NCBI GenBank assembly: GCA_940337035.1
Contig: CALNHX010005268.1
Location: forward strand, 1 to 64,000
Direction of reading: 5' to 3'
DNA from: Agriotes lineatus
Taxonomy: Eukaryota; Arthropoda; Insecta; Coleoptera; Elateridae
Length of the DNA stretch: 64,000 nucleotides
Part shown: piece by piece, positions 11,612 to 20,730 of the stretch
How the letters are laid out: every line of letters starts with the position of its first letter
How positions within the stretch are numbered: position 1 is the stretch's first letter
Program-made: the position numbers and the translations under genes
Notes under the pieces: model-generated
Databases searched by the model: none
Seen by the model: only the letters and a program-made list of their open reading frames with translations
What the model was told of the DNA's origin: nothing

Positions 11612-12379
11612 TTAAAGTTTAAGATGCACCCAATCTAGAATTCCCTTCGTTTTTGGTGTTGATGGCATCTGCCTTAGAGGCGTTTTTCTAACGGCCCTTT
11701 TTTGGAGGCGTTTCCTTATCGGCGTTTTTCTGACTGAACCTTTTTGGTGTGGACTTGGATGAGTAGCTGGTGTTTTTAATTTATATTCTAAATCGGACTC
11801 GCAGTTATCACTTTCCATTTCGGTTTTTCCTGTAGTACCAGTCGGGGTTGGCTTCTTTTGCTGTTTAGGTTTAGCTAGCAGCACATTAGCAACGTTAAGG
11901 TCTTTGATGTAATCAGCAAACTGTAGGCGTCCGGGTGGATTAATAGTTTTTCGAGGCCGCAGAGTGTCGTGAATTAAATCGACTATGTTAGACGCCGGTA
12001 AAATTTCACCCTTTATAGTAACGGTACCCTTGTGATCCCAGCTCACATCGCTTGAGGTACTCAAAATGCGTAGAAAAACTTCAGCTTTTTTCTTAAAAGT
12101 TTTGGGAAGTGTAGATAAAATAACGGCATTTGATAGGCTGTCACTGGTTGTTTCAATAGGTATTTTGATTGGCTGCCGCGCCTGGATTGTGAAATGAAGG
12201 AATCGTTGTAAAACCTGATTGTACTGGATCCATTTATCGTGATCAGTTAATTTGGACTTTAAAAGTTTTTGCATTTCGTCATCAAGCTGTGATAATATAT
12301 TTTTCTCCGCATCATCGCCAGACTTAAGACGTTGGACAAATTCCGGCGATACAATCAACATCTTCCGCTCTTTGTCCAT
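11612..12379 (-). CDS. unrecognised basic protein of the palindromic element, intact left copy
   Basis: This 255-codon frame starts at an ATG just inside the central end of the arm and reads outward. I do not recognise the protein securely. Residues 1-165 look like a compact domain (charged start MDKERKM, then ...KWIQYNQVLQRFLHF, later ...SNIVDLIHDTLRP...). Residues from about 166 form a lysine/proline/threonine-rich tail with an acidic patch (ESDNCESDLEY) and repeated RKTPIRKR-like stretches. Such a tail suggests nucleic-acid binding or nuclear location. From memory, similar short proteins occur in large DNA transposons of many animals; this was not searched. Compared with the right copy it has about five substitutions in 236 residues and no stop. 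The retained frame suggests it was under selection until recently. Confidence 0.75.
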   Translation of the reverse strand: MDKERKMLIVSPEFVQRLKSGDDAEKNILSQLDDEMQKLLKSKLTDHDKWIQYNQVLQRFLHFTIQARQPIKIPIETTSDSLSNAVILSTLPKTFKKKAEVFLRILSTSSDVSWDHKGTVTIKGEILPASNIVDLIHDTLRPRKTINPPGRLQFADYIKDLNVANVLLAKPKQQKKPTPTGTTGKTEMESDNCESDLEYKLKTPATHPSPHQKGSVRKTPIRKRLQKRAVRKTPLRQMPSTPKTKGILDWVHLKL

Positions 12380-12406
12380 TTTAGTCGAAAAGGAGCTCAG
12401 TCGTTT

Positions 12407-12595
12407 TCTTAATTATGCAGAGAGTGCTCGTTTATATAAGGAGTCAGGTTGGCCGAATGGTTAAGGCGTCAGATTTAAGCTCTGATCTCGAGAGAGAATA
12501 CGGGTTCGATTCCCGTACCTGTCATATTTTTTTTATATTTTTATTATGAAAGTCTTGATTTAAAGCTAGTTTATTCACGACGGCTCTACCAGAAC
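12407..12595. other. unique 189-bp centre of the palindrome
   Basis: This is the only non-duplicated part of the element. It separates two divergent copies of the same gene, so it probably sits at or beside their promoters. It holds the tRNA-Leu gene and little else. The left side carries TATATAAG just upstream of the tRNA (about 12434-12440). Confidence 0.75.
12443..12524 (+). tRNA. tRNA-Leu (anticodon UAA)
   Basis: The 82-nt sequence folds as a type II tRNA. The acceptor stem is GTCAGGT with ACCTGTC, with one T-T mismatch at the second pair. The D stem is GCC/GGC. The anticodon stem is TCAGA/TCTGA with loop TTTAAGC and anticodon TAA (12476-12478). A 14-nt variable arm is followed by T stem ACGGG/CCCGT and loop TTCGATT. 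A and B boxes are intact. A T-run just after the gene (12527-12534) suits Pol III termination and TATATAAG lies upstream. It is carried in the unique centre of a mobile element, which is unusual. The single mismatch may mean mild decay. Confidence 0.85.
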
Positions 12596-12622
12596 AAACG
12601 ACTGAGCTCCTTTTCGACTAAA

Positions 12623-13390
12623 ATGGACAAAGAGCGGAAGATGTTGATTGTATCGCCGGAATTTGTCCAACGTCTTAAGTCTGGCGATGATGCGGAGAAA
12701 AATATATTATCACAGCTTGATGACGAAATGCAAAAAGTTTTAAAGTCCAAATTAACTGATCACGATAAATGGATCCAGTACAATCAAGTGTTACAACGAT
12801 TCCTTCATTTCACAATCCAGGCGCGGCAGCCAATCAAAATACCTATTGAAACAACCAGTGACAGCCTATCAAATGCCGTTATTTTATCTACACTTCCCAA
12901 AACTTTTAAGAAAAAAGCTGAAGTTTTCCTACGCATTTTGAGTACCTCAAGCGATGTGAGCTGGGATCACAAGGGTACCGTTACTATAAAGGGTGAAATT
13001 TTACCGGCGTCTAACATAGTCGATTTAATTCACGACACTCTGCGGCCTCGAAAAACTATTAATCCACCCGGACGCCTACAGTTTGCTGATTACATCAAAG
13101 ACCTTAACGTTGCTAATGTGCTGCTAGCTAAACCTAAACAGCAAAAGAAGCCAACCCCGACTGGTACTACAGGAAAAACCGAAATGGAAACTGATAACTG
13201 CGAGTCCGATTTAGAATATAAATTAAAAACACCAGCTACTCATCCAAGTACACATCAAAAAGGTTCAGTCAGAAGAACGCCGATAAGGAACCGCCTCCAA
13301 AAAAGGGCCGTTAGAAAAACGCCTCTAAGGTAGATGCCATCAACACCAAAAACGAAGGGAATTCTAGATTGGGTGCATCTTAAACTTTAA
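12623..13390 (+). pseudogene. mirror copy of the element protein, with nonsense mutation
   Basis: Starting from the mirrored ATG, this frame matches the left copy except for about five residue changes, then meets TAG at 13331-13333 where the left copy has CAG. The 236-residue product loses the last 19 residues, including part of the basic tail. The frame after the stop continues in register to 13390. One nonsense change in a copy otherwise about 98 percent identical shows that the arms diverge independently and have not been homogenised recently. A truncated product might still be functional. Confidence 0.75.
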
Positions 13391-13739
13391 AATGACACAA
13401 TGAAATTCTGATTTTATTACCTGCAGCCTTTTTAATTTGAAATGTTGTACACCTCAAACTACAGTTTTGTAAATTGCTAGCGGATTTTTAGAAAATAAAA
13501 CATTCAGATGTACATTTATTTTTATATTATTAAGTATTATACGAAATAAGAACAATATATTTGTTTATTACAAAGTGTTTGTGTTTTTTTTATTTCTACT
13601 CTGCTTTTGTTTTTCACGAATCTGCAATAATTACAAAATCTAAAGCTAAAATATTAGTATTTGAAGTTATTTTACAGCTACAAAGTGTAAAATTTCAAAA
13701 AATCAATCTACGATTTCATAATGGCGTGATATAATTTAA

Positions 13740-15130
13740 AAATTGTGATTTCTTTTAATTTTGAGCGACACATTTTATAAAAAGTGTAAAACATTTGCAA
13801 ATTTTTCAACGAAATTGTGTGTTTTATTCAGGTTTATGTTAATTTGTGATCAACATACATATATTTTGTATAATTTCAAGTGATATGATGGCAATTTTGT
13901 AAAATTTTAAGTGAAATGACGGGGCCAGAACATTTTTTCAACGAAATTACGTGTTTTTATTCAAATTTATGTTAATTTGTGGTCAACATATATATATTTT
14001 GTATAATTTCAACTGACATGATGTCAGTTTTTGTAAAAATTTATGTGAGATAATGTGTAATTGGGTGATTTTTATAAAATTTTCATCGTGTGTTGAATTA
14101 AAATGTCATTTTTTGTATAATTTATGTGACATGATGTCGATTTTTGTAAAAATTTATGTGAGATGTTGTGTAATTGTGTGATTTTTGTTCAATTTTGAGT
14201 TAATTTTCGTAATAAAAATGAACAATGAGCCTACGTAACTGAAATTTTGCTTGTCGAGATGCTTGTGGTAAAAGATTTTTCAATGAAATTGCGTGTTTTG
14301 ATGGTGTTAGAATATTTTTTTCAACGAATTGCGCGTTTTTATTCAAAAATTATGTTAATTTGTGGTCAACATACATATATTTCCATCAAAAGTATAAGAT
14401 TTTTTGAATTTTGTTTATCGAAATTATTGTGGTAGTAGATTTTTTCAATGAAATTGCGATTTCTTTTAATTTTGAGCGGTGCATTTTATAAAAAGTGTAA
14501 AACAATTGCAAAATTATGCATAGTTTATGTAACATGATGGCGTTTTTGTAAAAATTTATGTGAGATGATGTGGACCAACACATTTTTCAGCGAAATTGTG
14601 TGTTTTTATTCAAATCTTACTAAAACTGCTGCAGAAATTGCTGTTTTTTATTCAAATCTTGCTAAAACTGCAACAAGTTAGAGAAAAAAGTGTAAAACAT
14701 TTGCAAAATTATGCATAGTTTATGTCACATGATGTCGATTTTGTAATAATTTATGTGAGATGATGTGTAATGCGTGATTTTTGTTCAATTTTGAGTTAAT
14801 TTTCGTAATAAAAATGAACAATGAGCCTACGTAACTGAAATTTTGCTTGTCGAGATGCTTGTGGTAGAAGATTTTTCAATGAAATTGCGTGTTTTGATGG
14901 TGTCAGAACATTTTTTTTCAACGAATTGCGTGCTTTTATTCAAATTTATTTTAATTTGTCGTCAACACATACGTCTTTTCGTAATTTTTGCGTGCTTTTA
15001 TTCAAATTTATTTTAATTTGTCGTCAACACAGACGTATTTTAGTAAAATTTTACTATTTTTTCAATGAAAGTTGTATAAAAATATTGTTTTTGTAGAATT
15101 TTATGTGAAGCGATGTAAAAATTGTAACAT
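13740..15130. repeat. degenerate tandem repeats of the right arm
   Basis: Mirror image of the left tract (9690-11280), with the same units in inverse order and one unit fewer near 14540-14560. It has no coding content; short frames here are by-products of the repeats. Confidence 0.7.
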
Positions 15131-15486
15131 TATATCGAAAATCCAACAACAATTTTTAAAATTTAGTCATTCTCAAACATTTCGTCAGTATGGTCAGTGC
15201 ATTCATAGATCTGCAAGGGTTCCGTGGTGAGAAGAAACAGTTTATTCCGAAAGAAGTCGCTGTTTTCGTTAAAATGTTCTAAATTACCAATTTACATTAA
15301 GTTGTTATATACAAATTGACCGTGAAAAATCTGTACATTTACAATGGCACAGTTTGATTCTTCCACTTTGTCAAAAGACCCACCTTATAAACGCACAATA
15401 ACTAAAAGTTTTACGTATTTATAATACGTTGCATTTATTTACTCAACACTTTTGGCGATTTAAAATAATTATTCACATGTGGCTAG

Positions 15487-15526
15487 GGTTCAAATCCGAC
15501 TTGGGCCACCGCAAAAAGCTTTTTTT
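15487..15526 (+). ncRNA. B box plus terminator, second tRNA-like remnant in right arm
   Basis: Mirror of 9361-9400: B box GGTTCAAATCC at 15487-15497 and a T7 run at 15520-15526. No cloverleaf could be drawn. Confidence 0.35.
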
Positions 15527-16222
15527 AAATTAAATAAATGCGGACGAGATGAGCGTAGACAAGATGACCCCTGCAGATTCGGTGATATCATAGCAAATTC
15601 CATTGTCTGTGCTAACAATCAAGTTAACTGAAAACGCGCCCGGGGCAAAAACCATTGCGAATAATTACGCATTTTATGTTTATCTCTTTCTTATTCAAGC
15701 AATACGTATTATCAGTATTTCAGGAATATATTAAAATAAAATTTGTAACTCGTTTTATATTACGATCTGCCTTTACCTCTTATCGCCCATTTAATTTTTA
15801 AACTAGCTGTTGTAATTTATAAGCGGCTAAAACTCAGTCGAAAATAACATTTAAAATGAATATGGAAGTGTAATGTCAGAACAGCTAAGTGGTACAATGT
15901 TCAAACCTTTAAAACCAAACAAAACACAGGCACCGACCTGTTTTAAAAAGGGAACTTAGACGGAAATTTCCTATAGTAGGTAGGGACAATGAGAATCTCG
16001 TTAATCCAGCCATATAGCAGGCACAAATTATAAAATAATTAATAAGCTGTTACAATACTAATTTTTTAAAAATTGTATCTACCTTTAAACACAATAAGCT
16101 ATACATTCCCGTTTTTATAAATCATATTTCTCAAAAAATAGATTGTTTTAAATTCTGGCAGCGTGACGGCAGAGCTGTGAAATGACGTTTTGTTCAAACC
16201 CTTTAAATCCCGTAGCGCTCCG

Positions 16223-16305
16223 TGGTCTAGCGGCATCGATCGATGTGAGCCCAATGTGTATGCAAACGTAGAGGGTTCAAATCCAAGTCCGCCAGAGATT
16301 TTTTT
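16223..16305 (+). ncRNA. tRNA-like Pol III unit in right arm
   Basis: Mirror of 8597-8679. The A box reads TGGTCTAGCGG (16223-16233), the B box GGTTCAAATCC (16274-16284), and T7 lies at 16299-16305. The A-box match is better than in the left copy. The spacing suits Pol III, but acceptor and T stems do not pair, so it is tRNA-like rather than a tRNA. Confidence 0.5.
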
Positions 16306-16945
16306 AAATTAAACATCCATCCTGTGACTGCAAGAGAGAGACAACCAGAGCAGAAGAGAGAGAGAGATAAATCTACCAAAACAGGGACAAATATTCGCGC
16401 GAAATTAAAATGGCCTCCGTGCATGAGAGAGAGAGAGAGAGAGAGAGCAGCTTCGATGAGGGAGACGGAAGATTTAGCAGTTTGAAATTCAAATATTTCC
16501 GCAAAAATTCAAAATTAAAAACGACAGCCGTGAGAAGTGTGCGCGCAGAAAACCAAGATGGCCGACACCCCGGGAAGTTTAAAATAAAAAAATTGAACTT
16601 AGAAAAAATCTGAAAAATGTCCTATAGTAGGTAGGGTTAGTGGAACTCTTATTAATCCATTCATGCGCGCCGCCGCGTAATTCCGGAAGCAAATTAAAAA
16701 TGGCCGCGCGTAATTTAATCGGAAGCTAATGCGTAATTTAATCAGTAGCACATATGTAAATTACATATCAAACTTCATATGTGATTAATTAGATCAAACC
16801 GCGAAATTAATTAGATCAATCCGCGGATTTAATTCGCGGTTTAATTCGCGGAATTAGAGCACCTGTCAATCATCCGATTAATTTAATCGAGCCTCGATTA
16901 ATTTAATTGAACACTCAATCCAATTAGTGGTAGCTGCATACTACT

Positions 16946-16951
16946 ATGATA
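16946..16951. repeat. right target-site duplication ATGATA
   Basis: Exact repeat of 7982-7987 directly after the terminal CT of the element. Confidence 0.85.
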
Positions 16952-17410
16952 TAATGTAAACTATTTAATTCCTGACGAATAATTACCATAATTAACCACA
17001 AAATAATATTTCTCAGAGCTGCTGATGTAAATGATTTGATAGACCGTCAACCTACACTTTAGATAAAAGAAATCTTCATAACCGATTTAGGGTTTGAGCT
17101 TAAAAATGTATAATAAAGTTTAAGAATACCTACCTAAAAGTGCATGTCCTAACTTGAGTAAGCAGTTTCTTGTTTAAACAAATTATTAACTGAGCTGGTT
17201 TTGCGATTAATTATACTTATTTAGTACACCGAGTAAATGATCAATATGACAGGTACATAACAATAAATATCTTGGGTTAAGTCAATATGACACGCCAAGG
17301 AGTAATGTTTTATGCTAAGGTCAAAGAAATTTTGAAAACGAGCAACTGTAATATATAGAATATTTATTTAAATATCTACTAAGCCTTACATTTCAATATC
17401 CGATGGCCGC
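16952..17410. other. no recognised feature
   Basis: AT-rich sequence between the palindromic element and the mariner remnant. Nothing supportable. Confidence 0.5.
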
Positions 17411-17497
17411 TTTTTTTCAACTTCCGATTAGCCATAACAAAAAGACAAGTACATATAAAACAATGATTTTATTATTAAAAGTTATGTACACTTATGG

Positions 17498-17811
17498 TTA
17501 CTTTTCCACATAATCACCTTGAAGATTGAGGCATTTGCCGTGCCTGTGGACAAGCTTTCCAATACCTTCTGCATAAAATGTTGCCGCCAATGAATTAAAA
17601 TGAGTCTTGATGTTGCTTGGAAGCTCCTCGTTATTTTGGAAGCGCTGCCCTCTTAGCCACTTCTTCAGTTCAGGGAAAACATGCAAGTCACTTGATGCTA
17701 GGTCGGGACTGTATGCAGGGTGATCGAAAATATCCACTTGAAATTGCTCAAGAAACCGGTGGGTTACGGCAGCACTGTACGGGAGTCTCTCCGGCTCCTT
17801 GAGCAATATGA
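17498..17811 (-). pseudogene. mariner transposase C-terminal fragment (left half)
   Basis: The minus-strand frame encodes the C-terminal end of a mariner transposase, including YSPDLASSD, which carries the third catalytic aspartate, followed by FPELKKWLRGQRF and a terminal LVHRHGKCL segment. The N-terminal DNA-binding domain and the first two catalytic aspartates are missing, so it cannot catalyse transposition. Confidence 0.8.
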
Positions 17812-18031
17812 CCTAGCGTCGAGTGACTTCCATGTTTTCCCTGAACTGAAGAAGTGGCTAGGAGGGCAGCGCTTTCAAAATAACGAGAAGCTTCAAGACA
17901 ACGTCAAGACTCATTTTAATTCATTGGCGGCAACATTTTATGCAGAGGGTATTGGAAAGCTTGTCCACAGGCACGACAAATGTCTCAATGACCACGTGAT
18001 TATGTCGAAAAGTAAACATAAGTATACATAA
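17812..18031 (+). pseudogene. mariner transposase C-terminal fragment (right half)
   Basis: Plus-strand counterpart of the left half. It begins inside the motif at DLASSDFHVFPELKKW and continues to the C terminus, with several residue differences. It is fused in the same frame to unrelated upstream codons at the junction. Inactive. Confidence 0.8.
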
Positions 18032-18164
18032 CTTTTAGTAATAAAATCATTGTTTTATATACACTTGTCTTTTTGTTATGGCCCACCGGAGGTTGACAAA
18101 GAAACGGCATAAATAAGTTACTTTTACTGCAATTTAAGCAAACTATAATAAAAAAAATCATATA

Positions 18165-18870
18165 TCTAGAACGGACCACATACTGTAGATATTGCAATGA
18201 ACAGATTTTAAGCCATTGCAATTATAATCACAATTAGTAACATTTCAAATATTATTTTTTTAATGTTTCAGAAATGTGCTAACTTGAAGTCATAATTTGT
18301 AAAACGGCATTAAAAATAGTGTTAGTCTTGATTCGAATAAAAAAGTAAGCAAATCAGGCTTTGAAATGATAACAATGTAAACAAAAACATTTAGGAAGGG
18401 AGGGGAAATAAAGCGAAGCTTGGTGGTGTTATTTTGGCTTCCCCACGAGAAAGCAATTTAAACATAAATGAATACCCATTTTCCCAATTCAGTGTGTTTC
18501 AAATTAGTGTCTTTTGATAGGCTGTAGAGGATTTACTTTTGATTCTGACACCTCTGCAGATGTTAAAAGTGTTCTGAATACTGCATCGGGTGGTACTTGG
18601 TATTTTCGTTCGGAGATCCTAGAAAATTAGTTGGAGCCCTGAACGCTGAAGCTATGTAGTGACCTTCGTTGAAAGCAGCGGAGTCTTAGGTGTGTAGCAA
18701 GGATCTGTGTTGGGGGCAGTTTGGAGCAATCGCTGCAGGCGGCATTGGGAAAGGCATCCGGGCTTGTTACAGCAGGCCAACGGAGAATAAGAGCCGCCAT
18801 TCGTCGCGGGACTTGCTGCGGGCTCGATTTAAGTCCTATTTGCCATCGCAGAAAGCAATACAAGGTCAGA
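18165..18870. repeat. direct duplication, unit 1
   Basis: This unit matches 19975-20730 in the same orientation with substantial divergence and many indels. Shared blocks include AAAATAGTGTTAG, TTTTGGCTTC, a GC-rich stretch that differs more, and an end resembling a splice donor (CAAG followed by GTCAGA, about 18863-18864). The AT-rich first half and GC-rich second half suggest a duplicated promoter plus first exon, or an unknown transposon. No protein signature was seen. Confidence 0.6.
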
Positions 18871-19974
18871 AAATATTTATCCTAAAATTATTACTGGGGT
18901 AGTATGGAAATCTCCAGAGGCTGGATGAAACACTCTGAAGGAAGCGATCGAATGGTTTTCTCGAAAACGCAGGAAAAGAGGACAGCCGCGAGAAAGCTGG
19001 AGATAAAGGAGAAATATGGAAAGATGAAAAAAATTATTTGAAACCGCAAGGCGATAGACTCCCAAAAATCGGAAAAAGAAGAAGGAAAACATTTTAAAAA
19101 CTCATGTCTATTCCAAATCATATTCATATGAAATTTCTGAAATCGAAATGGTTTGAATACTACAATATAATTATTATCGCCTAAAACGAGAACTCATTTT
19201 CCCGATTTCTTCTATTTTCCAAAAAATTATAACTTTACTTCAAAAACTGGGACAGAAATGTTGTGAATATCTAATATTCACTTAACTTCAATATTGTCAA
19301 TTTAGAAACTTTAACTTTACTAAACAATCTTATTTCAGCTTCCGCATTTATATTTAGTTAAATATTGCTTTTGCAACCAATGCCAATGGTTAGTTCAGAT
19401 GTTCCCTTTCACAGTTTTTTGATACATAAAATAGGTTTGTAATGGATCCTCCTACATTAACTGAGCACTTAGCTTATCGAGCCCACACGGAAAGTGTGTA
19501 AATATAAACACAGCTCGAGCAGAGTATAAAATAAATATGGGAAATAGGAAACTTGAAATGCTCCTTTAGAATATCCTAAAGGATAAATTAATCTTAAAGT
19601 AAAATAACAGCTAGATGTTTTAATAACACTTCATTAGCTTGAAAATATTCATTTAATCTTTGTTGGATTTAATTATTTGAAATTCCCTTACTTCATTCTC
19701 AGTTATTTTCAGTTGCTTTCAAAGTAAAGTCTAGTAAATTACTAATTAGAAAATATTAAATAAGACTATTTTAGGCAGTATATTTTAATACGACAGGTTT
19801 CAAGATTCAAATAAAATGGTTATGAATGTTTAAATTTAAATGTAGATGATAAAATTAATGTTCAGATAATTTCTATATAGAATAGGTGTATAATAGGAAA
19901 TTTCATGTGTACAAATTTTAAACTTGGAAGTTATGTGGCATAATAGTTATATTGAAATATCAATTTTGAATTTG
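18871..19974. other. no recognised feature
   Basis: AT-rich DNA between the two duplicated units; no gene or repeat that I can support. Confidence 0.45.
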
Positions 19975-20730
19975 AAGTTGTATATCTATTGCTATGAACA
20001 CATTTTAAGCGTTTATGATTTTTAAAGCAATTAATAACATTTCAAGCATATCAAATATTATTTTATAAAACGTTCCAGGAATGTCCTGATTTAATTTTTG
20101 CAAATTGTATAAAATAGCATTGGCCTTGATAATAATTGGTAAAACGTATTAAAAATAGTGTTAGCCTTGATTTAAACAACAAAATGTAATCAGAACAGGC
20201 TTAGAAATAATCTATAACAATTTAAGTTCGAAGAGAAACAGAAAATTGGAGAAAAGGAAGCCAAGCTGTGAAGTGGTGTTAATTTTGGCTTCTCCAATAA
20301 ATAATTATTGATACGTGAATAAATACCCTTCTCCCAATGTGTTTGAAATTAATTATATATCCTGTGGATAGGCTAGGTTGCATTAATTCGTAGCAACTGT
20401 GCAGAGGTTTATAAAATTAGTTTAATTTGTCCATCGAGTGGTAGCTGATTCTCTGCGGCTGTGTACGAGGTTCGAGCAGTGTAATTGGAGCGCTGTGAGC
20501 TAGAGGTAGGCAGCGACCTTCATGGGAAGCAGTTGGAGCCCTAGGTGTGAGACTACGACTGAATTGGAGGCGGTTTCGGATCGGTCGCGCTACAGGAGTA
20601 ATTCTGCAAAGCATCAACGGCTTATATATCCAGGCCAACGAAGAAAGAGGAGCCCATGCATCGTGGGACTCCCTGGGTCTCGAATTAAGTCCTGGTTTCC
20701 ATTGGAAAAGCAACATAAAGGTTAGGAAAG
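19975..20730. repeat. direct duplication, unit 2
   Basis: Second diverged copy of 18165-18870. Its GC-rich half (about 20440-20725) ends AAAG followed by GTTAGG, again donor-like and at the equivalent position. The coincidence of donor-like ends in both copies supports a transcribed exon, but no reading frame is conserved between the copies. Confidence 0.6.

Larger units (their letters stand above)
7988..12406 (+). repeat. left arm (terminal inverted repeat) of the giant palindrome
   Basis: This arm is about 4.42 kb, the inverted counterpart of 12596-16945. In order from the outer end it holds A/T- and CG-rich end palindromes (8032-8115), a CT microsatellite (8431-8446), a tRNA-like unit (8597-8679, minus), a second box-B-plus-terminator unit (9361-9400, minus), a tract of degenerate tandem repeats (about 9690-11280) and the intact protein gene (11612-12379, minus). 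Arm identity stops at the shared CAGTCGTTT at 12398-12406. Confidence 0.9.
7988..16945. mobile_element. giant palindromic element, Maverick/Polinton-like ends, 8958 bp
   Basis: The element begins AGTAGTATGCAGC and ends GCTGCATACTACT. A 6-bp duplication, ATGATA, flanks it. It consists of two inverted arms (7988-12406 and 12596-16945) around a 189-bp unique spacer. A 6-bp duplication with 5'-AG...CT-3' ends is the signature reported for Maverick/Polinton elements, but the hallmark genes (polymerase B, integrase, protease, ATPase, capsid) are all absent, so this copy is non-autonomous. Each arm holds one copy of an unrecognised basic protein gene diverging from the centre, tRNA-like units, a tract of degenerate tandem repeats and end-proximal palindromes. 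The arms are very similar but not identical: a roughly 100-bp repeat unit is extra on the left, and an end-proximal insertion of about 25-30 bp is extra on the right. I infer a snap-back derivative of a linear parent; an ordinary foldback transposon is the alternative. Confidence 0.85.
12596..16945 (-). repeat. right arm (terminal inverted repeat) of the giant palindrome
   Basis: Inverted counterpart of 7988-12406, about 4.35 kb. It carries the same ordered features in mirror image: protein gene (12623), degenerate repeats (13740-15130), tRNA-like units (15487-15526 and 16223-16305), GA microsatellite (about 16425-16447) and end palindromes. Differences include one roughly 100-bp repeat unit missing, about 25-30 extra bases near 16770-16800, and a short T-rich segment that sits near 16582 here but near 8482 in the left arm. 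Confidence 0.9.
17411..18103. mobile_element. head-to-head mariner remnant
   Basis: Two 3' portions of the same mariner-type element are joined centre to centre at about 17811. Both outer ends carry the terminal repeat (GCCATAACAAAAAGACAAGT at left, its inverse at right), so the remnant looks like a short palindromic element with mariner ends. The left half is longer, about 400 bp against about 290 bp. No complete transposase is possible. A target TA was not securely identified. Confidence 0.7.

Noticed and set aside
13740..14600. Short frames of 60-90 codons in the palindrome arms
   Set aside because: They consist of translated repeat units, occur on both strands, and differ between the arms through indels.
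7988..16945. Assembly artefact as an explanation of the palindrome
   Set aside because: The arms differ by substitutions, a nonsense mutation and several indels, and exact target duplications flank the whole. A duplicated contig would have identical arms. Not fully excluded without reads.
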